Below, piece by piece: positions 8,371 through 17,980 of a stretch of DNA of 64,000 nucleotides. Source of the DNA: Clostridium scatologenes (lineage in GTDB: Bacteria; Bacillota; Clostridia; Clostridiales; Clostridiaceae); assembly GCF_000968375.1 (NCBI RefSeq), contig NZ_CP009933.1, positions 4,216,001 to 4,280,000 of the forward strand, written 5' to 3'. How positions within the stretch are numbered: position 1 is the stretch's first letter; each line of letters begins with the position of its first letter. The position numbers and the translations under genes were made by a program. Below the pieces are notes generated by a model, which made no database searches, had not been told where the DNA came from, and worked only from the letters and a program-made list of their open reading frames with translations.

Positions 8371-9096
8371 TTAATATTTTACATACTTTGCTGGGTCTAC
8401 AAAACCATTTCCTTTTAAAACTTCAAAATGTAAGTGATCCCCATATTTTTCATAAGCTGATCTCAATGTAGTCTTTCCAACTGTTCCTATAATTGTACCT
8501 TTAGTTACATTTTGACCTTTTGAAACTTTTATCTTTTGATCTAAATTAGAATAAACCGTTTTTAATCCATTTTGATGATTTATAACAACCTTTACACCAT
8601 CTTGAGTAGCAGTATCAATTTCTTCTATTTTTCCATCCATAGCAGCCATTACTGGTTTACCTAAATCTGCTTTTATATCTAATCCAAGATTAGGTCTATA
8701 GCTTGATGTAGATTCCCAATATACAGGATCTTCTGAATAAGCTCTTGCCAAACTGCCTTCTACTGGCTTACTCAAAGAAGTACTAACTGAATTAGACACA
8801 CTCTGCGATTTTGTTTCACTTTTAGGTACAACTACTTGTGGTTTAGAATCTTTTTTTACTTGAAGGGCATTGTCATAATTTAAAGATGACTCATTGTTTC
8901 CCTTAGCTGTCTGTTTTTTTGCTTTATCTTGTGCTTGAGTATTCTGTTGTTGTATTAGTGCATTGTTAGCATTTTTGCTAGACTTAGCAGTCAAAACTGC
9001 TACTGTAGCTACAATACATAAACAAACAAATAGTATTACGTAAAAGCCCTCCTTCTTAAGAAAATTAGTTACTTTGTTCAAAAATTTTTTGTCCAT
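8371..9096 (-). CDS. spoIIQ: SpoIIQ-like M23/LytM-domain membrane protein
   Basis: This 241-residue protein has a single N-terminal transmembrane helix (about 17-37), a Gln/Lys/Ser-rich linker and a LytM domain from about 128. SpoIIQ is made in the forespore and pairs with SpoIIIAH in the channel linking the two cells. The LytM zinc site is incomplete: the first ligand in HxGxD is Asn (NLGLD, residues 136-140), while Asp140 and the C-terminal HLH (221-223) remain. Peptidase activity is therefore doubtful, as with the degenerate B. subtilis protein. Position beside spoIID and spoIIID supports the name. The start has AAAGGAGGTG. Confidence 0.85.
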   Translation of the reverse strand: MDKKFLNKVTNFLKKEGFYVILFVCLCIVATVAVLTAKSSKNANNALIQQQNTQAQDKAKKQTAKGNNESSLNYDNALQVKKDSKPQVVVPKSETKSQSVSNSVSTSLSKPVEGSLARAYSEDPVYWESTSSYRPNLGLDIKADLGKPVMAAMDGKIEEIDTATQDGVKVVINHQNGLKTVYSNLDQKIKVSKGQNVTKGTIIGTVGKTTLRSAYEKYGDHLHFEVLKGNGFVDPAKYVKY

Positions 9097-9182
9097 ATGA
9101 ACACCTCCTTTTTGTAGTTTGTCCAGAGTATAGTAAAAAATACATATTTTATAAAAAAAATTTCTATTATTTTCTTTTAATT

Positions 9183-9207
9183 GAAAAAAAAAGAGGCAAT
9201 GCCTCTT
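9183..9207 (-). terminator. Terminator of spoIID
   Basis: A 7-bp stem AAGAGGC/GCCTCTT (9191-9197 and 9201-9207) with a 3-nt loop is followed on the minus strand by a run of eight T. The stem touches the spoIID stop codon. Confidence 0.85.
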
Positions 9208-10250
9208 TAACGTGAAATTTTACTGATTTCAACTCCAGTATAATAATGTTTTAATATCTCTTTATAGTTACTTCCAGACTTAGCCATAGCATTTGCTCCC
9301 CACTGGCTCATTCCAACACCATGACCATAACCACTACAATCCATCTCTATATTATTATCATTAAATTTAATAGTAAAATTAGCAGAATTTAAGCCCATAA
9401 TGCTTCTAAATTCAGTACCAGATAAAGTAACTTGTCCTATTACTATTTCCTTTATTGACCCACCCTTAGTTTTTGATTTTATTTGAATTTCATTTTTTAT
9501 ATTAGTCATAGACAGACCACAATTGGTATATTTAGAATTTATTTTATTAATAAATTCTAAATATGATACTTTAACTGAACTTTCTCGTTTATATGCACCT
9601 TCTTCCCCAGAACTATTTACACTTTTTAAATAAGGAATATTATCAGAAAACACGTCTAAACAATCTTCAGTTTTACCACTACTTACAGAAAAATAATATG
9701 GTTCCATTACTAATTTATTATCATACGTTAAATATTCTCCAGAAGTTTCTTCAACTGCTTTAGTTATTTTACTCCAATATTCCTCTCTTTTACTAGTCTC
9801 CCAAGTTTTAAATCTATCTTCTTTATTCATAAACACTTGACACTGCGTTGTGTCAGATACATCAGCTCCAGTATTACTTTTATACTTATGTCCTCCAAAA
9901 GATTCCATATGAGCTAACGCGAAAGTTCTTGCTGCTACCGCTTGTGCTTTTAAGGCTTCTAAAGAAAATTCTGCTGGCACTTCAGATGCTACAACACCTT
10001 TTATATATTCCTCCAAAGGAATTTCCTGTGCTTTATTTTCTTTTGTTATATACACCTTTATTTTTACATCTTCCTTATTAAACACCACATCACTGGATTT
10101 AATAAGAAATTTAGGTATTGACTTTCCAACCTTATTACTAACTTCATCTATTTCTAATACAAATATAGATAACGCTATAACCAACACTATACCAACAAAT
10201 ATCATTAATAAAAGTCTTTTTAAATGTATTGATGCATTAATATTTCTCAT
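9207..10250 (-). CDS. spoIID: Stage II sporulation protein D (lytic transglycosylase)
   Basis: SpoIID cleaves glycan strands during engulfment, working with SpoIIP and SpoIIM. The 347-residue protein has one N-terminal membrane helix and a SpoIID/LytB domain: LEEYIKGVVASEVPAEFS with the conserved Glu, then LKAQAVAARTFA, GADVSDTTQCQVF, and the C-terminal CSGYGHGVGMSQWGA block. I start at the ATG at 10250, with AAGGAGA eight bases upstream; the 12-residue extension to 10286 has no ribosome binding site. It lies between murA and the spoIIQ-like gene as in Bacillus. Confidence 0.95.
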   Translation of the reverse strand: MRNINASIHLKRLLLMIFVGIVLVIALSIFVLEIDEVSNKVGKSIPKFLIKSSDVVFNKEDVKIKVYITKENKAQEIPLEEYIKGVVASEVPAEFSLEALKAQAVAARTFALAHMESFGGHKYKSNTGADVSDTTQCQVFMNKEDRFKTWETSKREEYWSKITKAVEETSGEYLTYDNKLVMEPYYFSVSSGKTEDCLDVFSDNIPYLKSVNSSGEEGAYKRESSVKVSYLEFINKINSKYTNCGLSMTNIKNEIQIKSKTKGGSIKEIVIGQVTLSGTEFRSIMGLNSANFTIKFNDNNIEMDCSGYGHGVGMSQWGANAMAKSGSNYKEILKHYYTGVEISKISR

Positions 10251-10322
10251 ATAAGTATCTCTCCTTACTTTTACCCAGTATATCAATATAATATTATTAG
10301 TGGTTGTTAAAAATTATTACCA

Positions 10323-10356
10323 CAAAAAAAGAGAAGATTTTATTCTAATCTTCTCT
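10323..10356 (-). terminator. Terminator of murA
   Basis: A 10-bp stem AGAGAAGATT/AATCTTCTCT (10330-10339 and 10347-10356) is followed on the minus strand by TTTTTTTGTGG. Confidence 0.85.
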
Positions 10357-10385
10357 TTAACTTAATATATTTATATTGTAGGATT

Positions 10386-11645
10386 TTATACCATTATCCT
10401 TTGAATATCTGCTCCCAACCCTTGTAACTTTTTTTCTATAGACACATATCCCCTATCTATATGATATACATCTGTAATTTCTGTTTCGCCTTCTGCTACT
10501 AAACCACAAAGTATAAGTGCAGCTCCTGCTCTCAAATCAGTAGCTCTAACCTCTGCACCTGTTAATTTATCTACACCTTCTATAATAGAACTTCTCCCAT
10601 CAATTTTTATATTTGCTCCCATTCTCTTCATTTCAGCAGCGTGCATAAATCTATTCTCAAAAATTGTTTCTGTTATTACACTGGTACCTTTTATTGTACA
10701 TAAAAGTCCTGCCATTTGAGACTGCATATCCGTAGGGAAACCTGGATATGGCATAGTTTTAATATCAATAGGTTTAAGCTCTCTATCTGCATCTACATAA
10801 ATGCTATTTCCATCTGAATTTATTTTTACACCAGCTTCAGTTAACTTTGCTATGATAGGTTTTAAATATTCTTCATTAACTCCAGTTATTTTAATTTTAC
10901 TTCTAGTTATAGCTGCTGCTACCATAAATGTACCAGCTTCTATTCTATCACATATAGGTTTATGTGTAGTTCCTTTCATATTTTTAACTCCAATTATACG
11001 AACAGTATCTGTACCAGCCCCTATAATATTGGCACCCATATTATTTAAATACTTGCCTAAGTCTTCAATTTCAGGCTCCTCAGCTGCATTTTCTATAACA
11101 GTTTCTCCTTTAGCCATAACTGCAGCCATCATTATATTCTCTGTTGCACCCACAGAAGGAAAATCTAAATATATTTTGTTTCCTACAAGCTTTTTAGCTT
11201 GAGCTTCTACATATCCATGGCCTACATTTACTTCTGCTCCTAATGCACTAAATCCTTTTAAATGCAGATCTATTGGTCTAGTACCTATATTACATCCACC
11301 TGGTAAGGATAACTTAAACTTTCCAAATCTCGATATCATAGGTCCCATAATTAAAAAAGATGCTCTCATCTTTTTTACTAAATTACTGCAAGGTTCACAA
11401 TCTTTTATATTTGAACTATCTATTACTATTCTATTAGCTTTCTCATTAATATTTATATCTGTCGAAATAGTTCTAAGTACATCACTTATGACAAATACAT
11501 CTTCTAACATAGGTGCATCATCAATTACACATTTTTCTCCACTTAATATACTAGCTGCTATTATTGGTAGAACAGAATTTTTAGCAGTACTTATATTTAC
11601 CTCTCCTTCTAATTTTCTTCCTCCCTTTACTGATATTTTATTCAT
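10386..11645 (-). CDS. murA: UDP-N-acetylglucosamine 1-carboxyvinyltransferase
   Basis: MurA transfers enolpyruvate from PEP to UDP-GlcNAc, the first committed step of peptidoglycan synthesis and the fosfomycin target. The 419-residue protein has the EPSP-synthase-like fold signatures: KNSVLPIIAASIL at the N-terminus, GGCNIGTRPIDLHL with the catalytic Cys near residue 117, DRIEAGTFMVAAA, and the C-terminal RAGAALILCGLVAEG. The Cys makes it fosfomycin-sensitive in principle. It starts at an ATG with GGAGGATAAG and follows the ywmB-like gene, matching the B. subtilis murAA neighbourhood. Confidence 0.97.
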   Translation of the reverse strand: MNKISVKGGRKLEGEVNISTAKNSVLPIIAASILSGEKCVIDDAPMLEDVFVISDVLRTISTDININEKANRIVIDSSNIKDCEPCSNLVKKMRASFLIMGPMISRFGKFKLSLPGGCNIGTRPIDLHLKGFSALGAEVNVGHGYVEAQAKKLVGNKIYLDFPSVGATENIMMAAVMAKGETVIENAAEEPEIEDLGKYLNNMGANIIGAGTDTVRIIGVKNMKGTTHKPICDRIEAGTFMVAAAITRSKIKITGVNEEYLKPIIAKLTEAGVKINSDGNSIYVDADRELKPIDIKTMPYPGFPTDMQSQMAGLLCTIKGTSVITETIFENRFMHAAEMKRMGANIKIDGRSSIIEGVDKLTGAEVRATDLRAGAALILCGLVAEGETEITDVYHIDRGYVSIEKKLQGLGADIQRIMV

Positions 11646-11669
11646 GTCTTATCCTCCATTCTATAATTG

Positions 11670-12362
11670 CTAATATGTCATGAATATTTCAGGTGTACCC
11701 ATAATTATATAGTTACCTGAATTATACTTGCAAACAGCATAATTAAAATCCATTAACTTGCCATTACTTTGCATTGCATCATATAGCCCCGTGTATACTG
11801 TAGAGCTATATCCATTTTTTAATGCTACAGTAGTAATGTTGGATGCTCCATGATTTTTTAATACTTTTAAAATTTTATCATTTGTTGTATCAACATCAGC
11901 ATAAACTTCTGACTTCAAGTATTGATAATATTTAACAGTTACATTTCTATCATCTATGCACTTTTCTAAATCACGCTTCATATCACTTAATAGATTGTTA
12001 CTGCTTTTTTCTACTAAACTTATTGTTATAACATTATGATTTTCATATTTCATGGTTTCTATGTAACCATTTGTATTATTTTTACCAAATTCTATGCAAT
12101 ATTTTTTTTCATTTTTCAACACAGACTTATTTTTTGCATCAATAAAATTCATTTTTTTTAATATATCATTACAAACCTTTTCTCCATTTTTATCTGTTAT
12201 AAACGTTGCTGTTATACCATATTCAACTGTTTTACTATTTGTGATCTGTAAAATATCATCAAATGGATCCCAACCTTTACTAGCTAATGAAAAATCTGAA
12301 ATTAAAAGTATACTTCCAATTATAAAAAAAATAGTTAGAAAAATAGAATTTTTCTTTTTCAT
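11670..12362 (-). CDS. ywmB: YwmB-like secreted protein (DUF1779/TATA-box-fold)
   Basis: This 230-residue protein has an N-terminal signal or anchor helix (about 6-27) and no catalytic motif. Size, exported character and position between the ATP synthase operon and murA match ywmB of B. subtilis, whose function is unknown. Similarity by eye is weak, so the name rests largely on synteny. The ATG at 12362 lacks a good ribosome binding site; a GGGGGGTGA stretch lies about 40 bases upstream with no usable in-frame start, so translation initiation here is odd. Confidence 0.65.
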   Translation of the reverse strand: MKKKNSIFLTIFFIIGSILLISDFSLASKGWDPFDDILQITNSKTVEYGITATFITDKNGEKVCNDILKKMNFIDAKNKSVLKNEKKYCIEFGKNNTNGYIETMKYENHNVITISLVEKSSNNLLSDMKRDLEKCIDDRNVTVKYYQYLKSEVYADVDTTNDKILKVLKNHGASNITTVALKNGYSSTVYTGLYDAMQSNGKLMDFNYAVCKYNSGNYIIMGTPEIFMTY

Positions 12363-12570
12363 AAAATATGCTCTAAAAAATTAATTTAAAGAGCTTGTCA
12401 CCCCCCTTTTTCTTCCATTTACATTATTAACTAGTATTGATTAAAATATTCATCTTTTTAATTCTACATTTAACTATTATAGAATTACTTTTTACTAATA
12501 ATACAAGGGGGTTGTCTTAAGATACTATCAATATATAAATATACATATAGAAATGTGCAAAGTTTCCCAT

Positions 12571-12606
12571 AAAAAAAATAGCATGAAACTTAAATTTCAT
12601 GCTATT
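12571..12606 (-). terminator. Terminator of the ATP synthase operon
   Basis: A 13-bp stem AAATAGCATGAAA/TTTCATGCTATTT (12576-12588 and 12594-12606) is followed on the minus strand by T-runs. It lies 13 bp beyond the atpC stop. Confidence 0.9.
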
Positions 12607-12619
12607 TTTACTATAAATT

Positions 12620-13018
12620 CTATTTTAAATCAAGTCTAGCCATAGCTCTAGCTAAAGCTAATTCTGCTCTTTTTACATCAACATTATCTTTTGGTTCGCT
12701 TAATCTATTCTCAGCTCTTTCTTTAGCAGATTTTGCTCTCTCTAAGTCTATATCATCTGGCCATTCACAAGAATCACATAAAAATTCTACTACATTATCC
12801 TTTACATCAAGTATGCCGCTGGATGTAAATGCTTTAAGTTCTTTACCATCACTTGTAGTAAACTCTGTGACAGTAGGTCTTAAAGGAGTTACTAAAGGCA
12901 TATGATTTGCAAGAATTCCTATACGACCTTGGGTAGTATCTGTTATTAATTCTACCACTTCTCCAATGTAAAATTCTTTTTCGGGAGTAAGGATAGTTAA
13001 CTTAAAAGCATTTGCCAT
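12620..13018 (-). CDS. atpC: F1Fo ATP synthase epsilon subunit
   Basis: The epsilon subunit is part of the central stalk and regulates F1. The 132-residue protein has the N-terminal beta-sandwich (TILTPEKEFYIGEV, GILANHMPLVTPL) and a C-terminal two-helix region (ERAKSAKERAENRLSE, RAELALARAMARL). The start has GAAGGAGA. It is last in the operon and followed by a strong terminator. Confidence 0.96.
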   Translation of the reverse strand: MANAFKLTILTPEKEFYIGEVVELITDTTQGRIGILANHMPLVTPLRPTVTEFTTSDGKELKAFTSSGILDVKDNVVEFLCDSCEWPDDIDLERAKSAKERAENRLSEPKDNVDVKRAELALARAMARLDLK

Positions 13019-13091
13019 ATTAATCTCCTTCTCACAAATAAATTATTAAGTTAGACAGTAATAATCTGTCTAACTTAAAAAACTAAAAGGA

Positions 13092-14492
13092 TTAGCTTTC
13101 TTCCATCATAGATTTAGCTTTTTGAACAACTTCTTCTATAGTTCCAGCAAAAAGGAAAGCTGCTTCTGGTAAATTATCATATTTACCATCAAGTATCTCT
13201 TTAAAGCCTCTTATAGTTTCTTTTATTGGAACATATGCACCTTTCATGCCTGTAAACTGCTCTGCAACGCTAAATGGTTGTGATAAGAATCTTTGAATTC
13301 TTCTAGCTCTTACAACTACCAATCTATCTGTTTCTGGAAGTTCATCTACACCAAGTATTGCTATTATATCTTGAAGCTCTCTATATCTTTCAAGTATATG
13401 TTTTACACTTGAAGCTATTTCATAATGTTCTTCTCCTACAATTCTTGGATCCAATATTCTTGAACTTGATTCAAGAGGATCAACTGCTGGATATATTCCA
13501 AGCTCTGATATAGATCTTGAAAGAACTGTTGTAGCATCAAGATGCGCAAATGTAGTTGCTGGTGCTGGGTCTGTTAAGTCATCTGCAGGCACGTATACAG
13601 CCTGAACAGATGTAATAGATCCTTGCTTTGTGGATGTTATTCTCTCTTGAAGAGCACCCATTTCAGTTGCAAGTGTTGGCTGATATCCAACAGCACTAGG
13701 TATTCTACCAAGTAACGCTGAAACTTCAGAACCAGCCTGAGTAAATCTGAATATGTTATCTATAAATAGAAGCACATCCTGACCTTTATCTCTAAAATAC
13801 TCAGCCATAGTAAGTCCTGTTAAAGCAACTCTCATTCTAGCTCCAGGCGGTTCATTCATTTGCCCAAATACTAGAGCAGTTTTGTCTATAACTCCAGACT
13901 CCTTCATTTCATAATAAAGATCGTTACCTTCTCTTGTTCTTTCTCCAACACCTGTGAATACTGATAATCCACCGTGTTCTTTTGCTATATTGTTTATAAG
14001 TTCTTGAATAAGAACTGTTTTACCAACACCGGCACCACCAAATAGTCCTATTTTTCCACCTCTTTGGTATGGTGCTATAAGATCTATAACTTTAATTCCT
14101 GTTTCAAACATTTCTGGTGAAACAGATTGATCTTCAAAACTTGGTGCTGGTCTATGAATAGGATATGTCATGTTAGCATTACATTCTCCACATTCATCTA
14201 TTGGCTGTCCTAACATATTGAAAAGTCTTCCTAAAACTTCCTCTCCAACTGGTACAGATATTGGTGCACCTGTGTCTACTGCATCTACACCTCTTCTTAA
14301 GCCATCTGTTCCTTCCATAGATACAGTTCTAACTATATCATCTCCGACATGCTGTTCTACTTCAGTAACAAGCTTACCAGCATCTCCCATATCTATTTCT
14401 ATGGCATTATATATATTAGGAAGGTGTTCTGTACTAAATTTTATATCTACTACAGGTCCTATAACCTGAACAACTTTGCCCACATTTGGCAT
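13092..14492 (-). CDS. atpD: F1Fo ATP synthase beta subunit
   Basis: This catalytic subunit of F1 has 466 residues. Walker A GGAGVGKTVL is near 153-162, GERTREGNDLYYEM holds the catalytic Glu of the GER motif, and LLFIDNIFRFTQAGSEVSAL includes Walker B. The DELSEED-like segment reads GVDELPETD. Length is normal. The GGAGGGACACTA site precedes the ATG. Confidence 0.99.
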   Translation of the reverse strand: MPNVGKVVQVIGPVVDIKFSTEHLPNIYNAIEIDMGDAGKLVTEVEQHVGDDIVRTVSMEGTDGLRRGVDAVDTGAPISVPVGEEVLGRLFNMLGQPIDECGECNANMTYPIHRPAPSFEDQSVSPEMFETGIKVIDLIAPYQRGGKIGLFGGAGVGKTVLIQELINNIAKEHGGLSVFTGVGERTREGNDLYYEMKESGVIDKTALVFGQMNEPPGARMRVALTGLTMAEYFRDKGQDVLLFIDNIFRFTQAGSEVSALLGRIPSAVGYQPTLATEMGALQERITSTKQGSITSVQAVYVPADDLTDPAPATTFAHLDATTVLSRSISELGIYPAVDPLESSSRILDPRIVGEEHYEIASSVKHILERYRELQDIIAILGVDELPETDRLVVVRARRIQRFLSQPFSVAEQFTGMKGAYVPIKETIRGFKEILDGKYDNLPEAAFLFAGTIEEVVQKAKSMMEES

Positions 14493-14505
14493 TAGTGTCC
14501 CTCCC

Positions 14506-15357
14506 TTATTTTTGAACTTCTGCGCCGCCGATTATTTCGGTTATTTCTTGAGTTATAGCGCCTTGTCTTTCTCTATTATATTTAAGATTTAGATCATCTA
14601 TTAAATCATTAGCATTCTTAGTTGCTCCATCCATAGCTGCCATCCTTGAACCTTGTTCACTGGCTTTAGAATGAATCATATAATTTAATATTTGTTGTTT
14701 TAACTGCATAACCACCATATCATCTATTATTTGATCAATTGGTGGCTCAAACTTAACAAAACGTGCTGTTGATTCGCCACTTTTATTTTCCAAAGGAAGT
14801 ATTTTCTGTACATCAACCGATTGCTTTACAGTTGTAAAGAATTTGGTATATACTAAATACACTTCTCCAACTTCAGAATTTCTATACATATCAAGTGCTT
14901 TATATGCTATAGCTTCTGCCTCTTTTAATGTAGGTATATCAGGTATATCTACGTATTCTGCTGCAGTTTCATATTTCAATCTATTAAAATACATTCTTCC
15001 CTTTTGACCTACTGACATTAATATAGAGTTTTCTTTATTACTTGATATCAATTCTGCAGTTTTATTTACTACATTGGCATTGAATCCTCCACAAAGTCCT
15101 GAATCAGAGCTAAGCGTAATATAAAGTTTCTTATTACTTTTATTACCATGCACATAAATACTTCTTCCTTCCACACCTCTCACTATATCATTAGCAATTT
15201 CTGTGAAAGCATCAAAATATTTCTGATTTACCTCCAATTGGTTCCTGACTTTCCTAAGTTTTGAGGTGGCAACAACACACATGGCATTTGTTATTTTTTG
15301 GGTACTAGTTACTGACTTAATTCTTCTCTTAATTTCAACAAGTCCTGCCCCTGCCAT
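14506..15357 (-). CDS. atpG: F1Fo ATP synthase gamma subunit
   Basis: The 283-residue rotor shaft has the expected terminal coiled-coil helices: N-terminal EIKRRIKSVTSTQKITNAM and C-terminal RMAAMDGATKNANDLIDDLN, then RERQGAITQEITEIIGGA. The Rossmann-like middle (YITLSSDSGLCGGFNAN) is typical. It sits between atpA and atpD, with GGGAGGTG before the start. Confidence 0.98.
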   Translation of the reverse strand: MAGAGLVEIKRRIKSVTSTQKITNAMCVVATSKLRKVRNQLEVNQKYFDAFTEIANDIVRGVEGRSIYVHGNKSNKKLYITLSSDSGLCGGFNANVVNKTAELISSNKENSILMSVGQKGRMYFNRLKYETAAEYVDIPDIPTLKEAEAIAYKALDMYRNSEVGEVYLVYTKFFTTVKQSVDVQKILPLENKSGESTARFVKFEPPIDQIIDDMVVMQLKQQILNYMIHSKASEQGSRMAAMDGATKNANDLIDDLNLKYNRERQGAITQEITEIIGGAEVQK

Positions 15358-15379
15358 AATTCACCTCCCGCAAAGGGAA

Positions 15380-16894
15380 TTATACCTCTGCTAAAAATAT
15401 TTTTTTGAATTCTTCTATAGCACTGCTAAGTTTTTCTTTTAACTCATCTGATAATACTTTTTTAGTTACTATTTCTTCACCAATTTCTTTATGATGAGTA
15501 TTCATATATTCTAAGAATTCTTTTTCAAATTTCTTTATACTTTCTACCTCAATATCCATTAACTTATTGTTAACAGCTGCATACATGATCATTATTTGAT
15601 CTTGTACTGGTACTGGCTTATACTGAGGCTGTTTTAGTATTTCTACTAGTCTCTTACCTTTTTCAAGTCTTCTCTTTGATTCTCCATCAAGATCTGAACC
15701 AAACTGTGCAAAAGCAGCAAGTTCTCTATATTGTGCAAGATCAAGTTTTAGTGTTCCTGAAACTTGTTTCATTGCTTTAATTTGAGCATTACCACCAACT
15801 CTGGATACTGATATACCGGCATTAACTGCTGGTCTTTGTCCTGCGTTGAATAATTCTGATTCAAGGAATATCTGACCATCTGTTATTGAAATAACGTTAG
15901 TTGGTATGTACGCTGTAACGTCTCCTGCTTGAGTTTCTATTATAGGAAGAGCTGTAAGTGATCCTCCACCAAGCTTATCTGAAAGTTTTGCAGCTCTTTC
16001 AAGCAATCTTGAATGTAAATAGAAAACATCTCCAGGGAACGCTTCTCTACCTGGTGCTCTACGAAGTAATAATGACATTGTTCTATAAGCAACTGCATGC
16101 TTAGATAAGTCATCATATATTATAAGTACATCTTTTCCTTGATGCATAAAATACTCACCCATAGTACATCCTGCATATGGTGCAATGTACTGTAATGGTG
16201 CTGTTTCTGATGCTGATGATGATACAATTATTGTATAATCCATAGCCCCTGCTTCAGTAAGATTGTTAACTATATGAGCAACAGTAGATTGCTTCTGTCC
16301 TATAGCAACATATATACAAATTACATCTTTGCCTTTTTGATTAATTATTGTATCTGTTGCTATTGCAGTTTTACCTGTCTGTCTATCTCCTATAATAAGT
16401 TCTCTTTGACCTTTTCCTATTGGTATAAATGAATCTATAGCTTTTATACCTGTCTGTAATGGCTGTTTAACAGATTGTCTTTGAATAACACCAGGTGCCT
16501 TAATTTCAACTGCTCTTGTTTCTGTTGTTTTAATAGGACCTTTACCATCTATAGGCTGTCCAAGAGAATTTACAACTCTTCCTACTATTTCATCTCCAAC
16601 TGGTACTTCAACAACTTTTCCAGTTCTTTTAACTATGTCCCCTTCTTTTATACCTTTTTCAGAACCTAGAAGAACACAACCTACGTTGTCTTGTTCAAGG
16701 TTTAGAGACATGCCGTAGACATCATTTGGAAACTCTAGAAGTTCTCCAGCGATACAATCGTTAAGACCATAAACTCTGGCTATACCATCACCAATTTGAA
16801 TTATTGTACCTGAATCAACTGTTTCTATTTTCTTTTCATACTTTTGTATTTCCTGTTTTATAATTGAAGTTATTTCTTCAGGTTTTATATTCAT
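15380..16894 (-). CDS. atpA: F1Fo ATP synthase alpha subunit
   Basis: The non-catalytic nucleotide-binding subunit has 504 residues. Walker A is GDRQTGKTAIATD near 169-181, VCIYVAIGQKQSTVA follows, and the arginine finger region reads PAVNAGISVSRVGG. Length and motif order are standard. GAGGTGAG lies before the ATG. Confidence 0.99.
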   Translation of the reverse strand: MNIKPEEITSIIKQEIQKYEKKIETVDSGTIIQIGDGIARVYGLNDCIAGELLEFPNDVYGMSLNLEQDNVGCVLLGSEKGIKEGDIVKRTGKVVEVPVGDEIVGRVVNSLGQPIDGKGPIKTTETRAVEIKAPGVIQRQSVKQPLQTGIKAIDSFIPIGKGQRELIIGDRQTGKTAIATDTIINQKGKDVICIYVAIGQKQSTVAHIVNNLTEAGAMDYTIIVSSSASETAPLQYIAPYAGCTMGEYFMHQGKDVLIIYDDLSKHAVAYRTMSLLLRRAPGREAFPGDVFYLHSRLLERAAKLSDKLGGGSLTALPIIETQAGDVTAYIPTNVISITDGQIFLESELFNAGQRPAVNAGISVSRVGGNAQIKAMKQVSGTLKLDLAQYRELAAFAQFGSDLDGESKRRLEKGKRLVEILKQPQYKPVPVQDQIMIMYAAVNNKLMDIEVESIKKFEKEFLEYMNTHHKEIGEEIVTKKVLSDELKEKLSSAIEEFKKIFLAEV

Positions 16895-16904
16895 AGGCTC
16901 ACCT

Positions 16905-17444
16905 CTAATCTCTCTTAAGCATTAATTTTTTCATTTCATCGATTTTAGATTTTACTGTTCCATCTATTACTTCATTTCCTACTTGAACATAAACTCCACC
17001 AATTATACTTTCGTCTATTTCTTCTTCCAATAAAATCTTTTTATTATATTTTTTTTCTAGTTGTAGCACTAAACTTTTCTTTTCATCATCTTGCAAAGCA
17101 ATAACTGTTTTTACTTTAGCAACAGCTGTTTTATTTTTTTCAAGATAAATGCTTTCCATTTGTTTAAGTTTACCTTCAAGTTGAAGTATTCTTCCCTTTT
17201 CTATAAGAACTATTAGAAAAGCTAATAAATCTTCATCTACTTTATCCTTAAACACCTTAACAAAAAGTTCTTTTTTACTTGAAGTACTAACTTGTGGGTG
17301 TTCTATTAAGCCCATAAAGTCTTTATCTTCATTTATTAGAGCTACAATTTCTCTTAATTCCTGTAAATACTGCTCTACTTTTCCCTTTTCCTCTGCAATT
17401 TCATAAAGCGCAAGAGCGTATCTTCTATCTAAATATTCATACAT
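16905..17444 (-). CDS. atpH: F1Fo ATP synthase delta subunit
   Basis: This 179-residue peripheral-stalk subunit connects b to the top of alpha. The N-terminal helical domain starts with RRYALALYEIAEEKGKVEQY and the C-terminal part reads GGVYVQVGNEVIDGTVKSKI, the usual delta signature. It lies 2 bp from atpF and 10 bp from atpA, so coupling is likely. Confidence 0.97.
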   Translation of the reverse strand: MYEYLDRRYALALYEIAEEKGKVEQYLQELREIVALINEDKDFMGLIEHPQVSTSSKKELFVKVFKDKVDEDLLAFLIVLIEKGRILQLEGKLKQMESIYLEKNKTAVAKVKTVIALQDDEKKSLVLQLEKKYNKKILLEEEIDESIIGGVYVQVGNEVIDGTVKSKIDEMKKLMLKRD

Positions 17445-17446
17445 AG

Positions 17447-17926
17447 TTAGATACCTACCTTAGCTATAAAGTCTTTAATAAGTCTCCTATGTTCATCTTC
17501 ATCTATAGATTCTTCTAAAGCTTTTGAAGATACTAAAACAGCTAAGTCTACTACTTGATTCTTTATTTCATCTGCTGCTTTTTCTTTTTCTCTTTCAGCC
17601 TCAACTTTAGCTCTTTTAACTATAGTTTCAGCTTCTTCATGAGCTTCTTTCAATATGTCAGAGGAAACTTTTTCAGCTTTATTCTTATATTCTTCAACAA
17701 TAGTTTTTCCTTCTTGTCTAGAATTCTTTAACAATTCTTCATGTTGAAAAACTAGTTGCTTGGATTTTTGTTCATTTTCATTAGTATTTTTAATTTTAAA
17801 ATCAATTTCATTCTGTCTGTTGGTTATTGTATCATCAACAGTTTTGAAGAAGAAATGCTTTAAAATAAAATATAATACTATGAAATTTATTATAGTTATT
17901 ACAACTCTTCCAATATCAATACTCAT
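17447..17926 (-). CDS. atpF: F1Fo ATP synthase b subunit
   Basis: The stator b subunit has one N-terminal membrane helix (RVVITIINFIVLYFILKHFF) and a long charged coiled coil to the end. I choose the ATG at 17926 (159 residues) because AGGAG lies ten bases upstream. The in-frame GTG at 17938 overlaps that ribosome binding site. Confidence 0.95.
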   Translation of the reverse strand: MSIDIGRVVITIINFIVLYFILKHFFFKTVDDTITNRQNEIDFKIKNTNENEQKSKQLVFQHEELLKNSRQEGKTIVEEYKNKAEKVSSDILKEAHEEAETIVKRAKVEAEREKEKAADEIKNQVVDLAVLVSSKALEESIDEDEHRRLIKDFIAKVGI

Positions 17927-17980
17927 ATTGAATTTCACTCCTCCCCTCTAAATGTATGTAAATTGGTGAGGTAACTAGTT

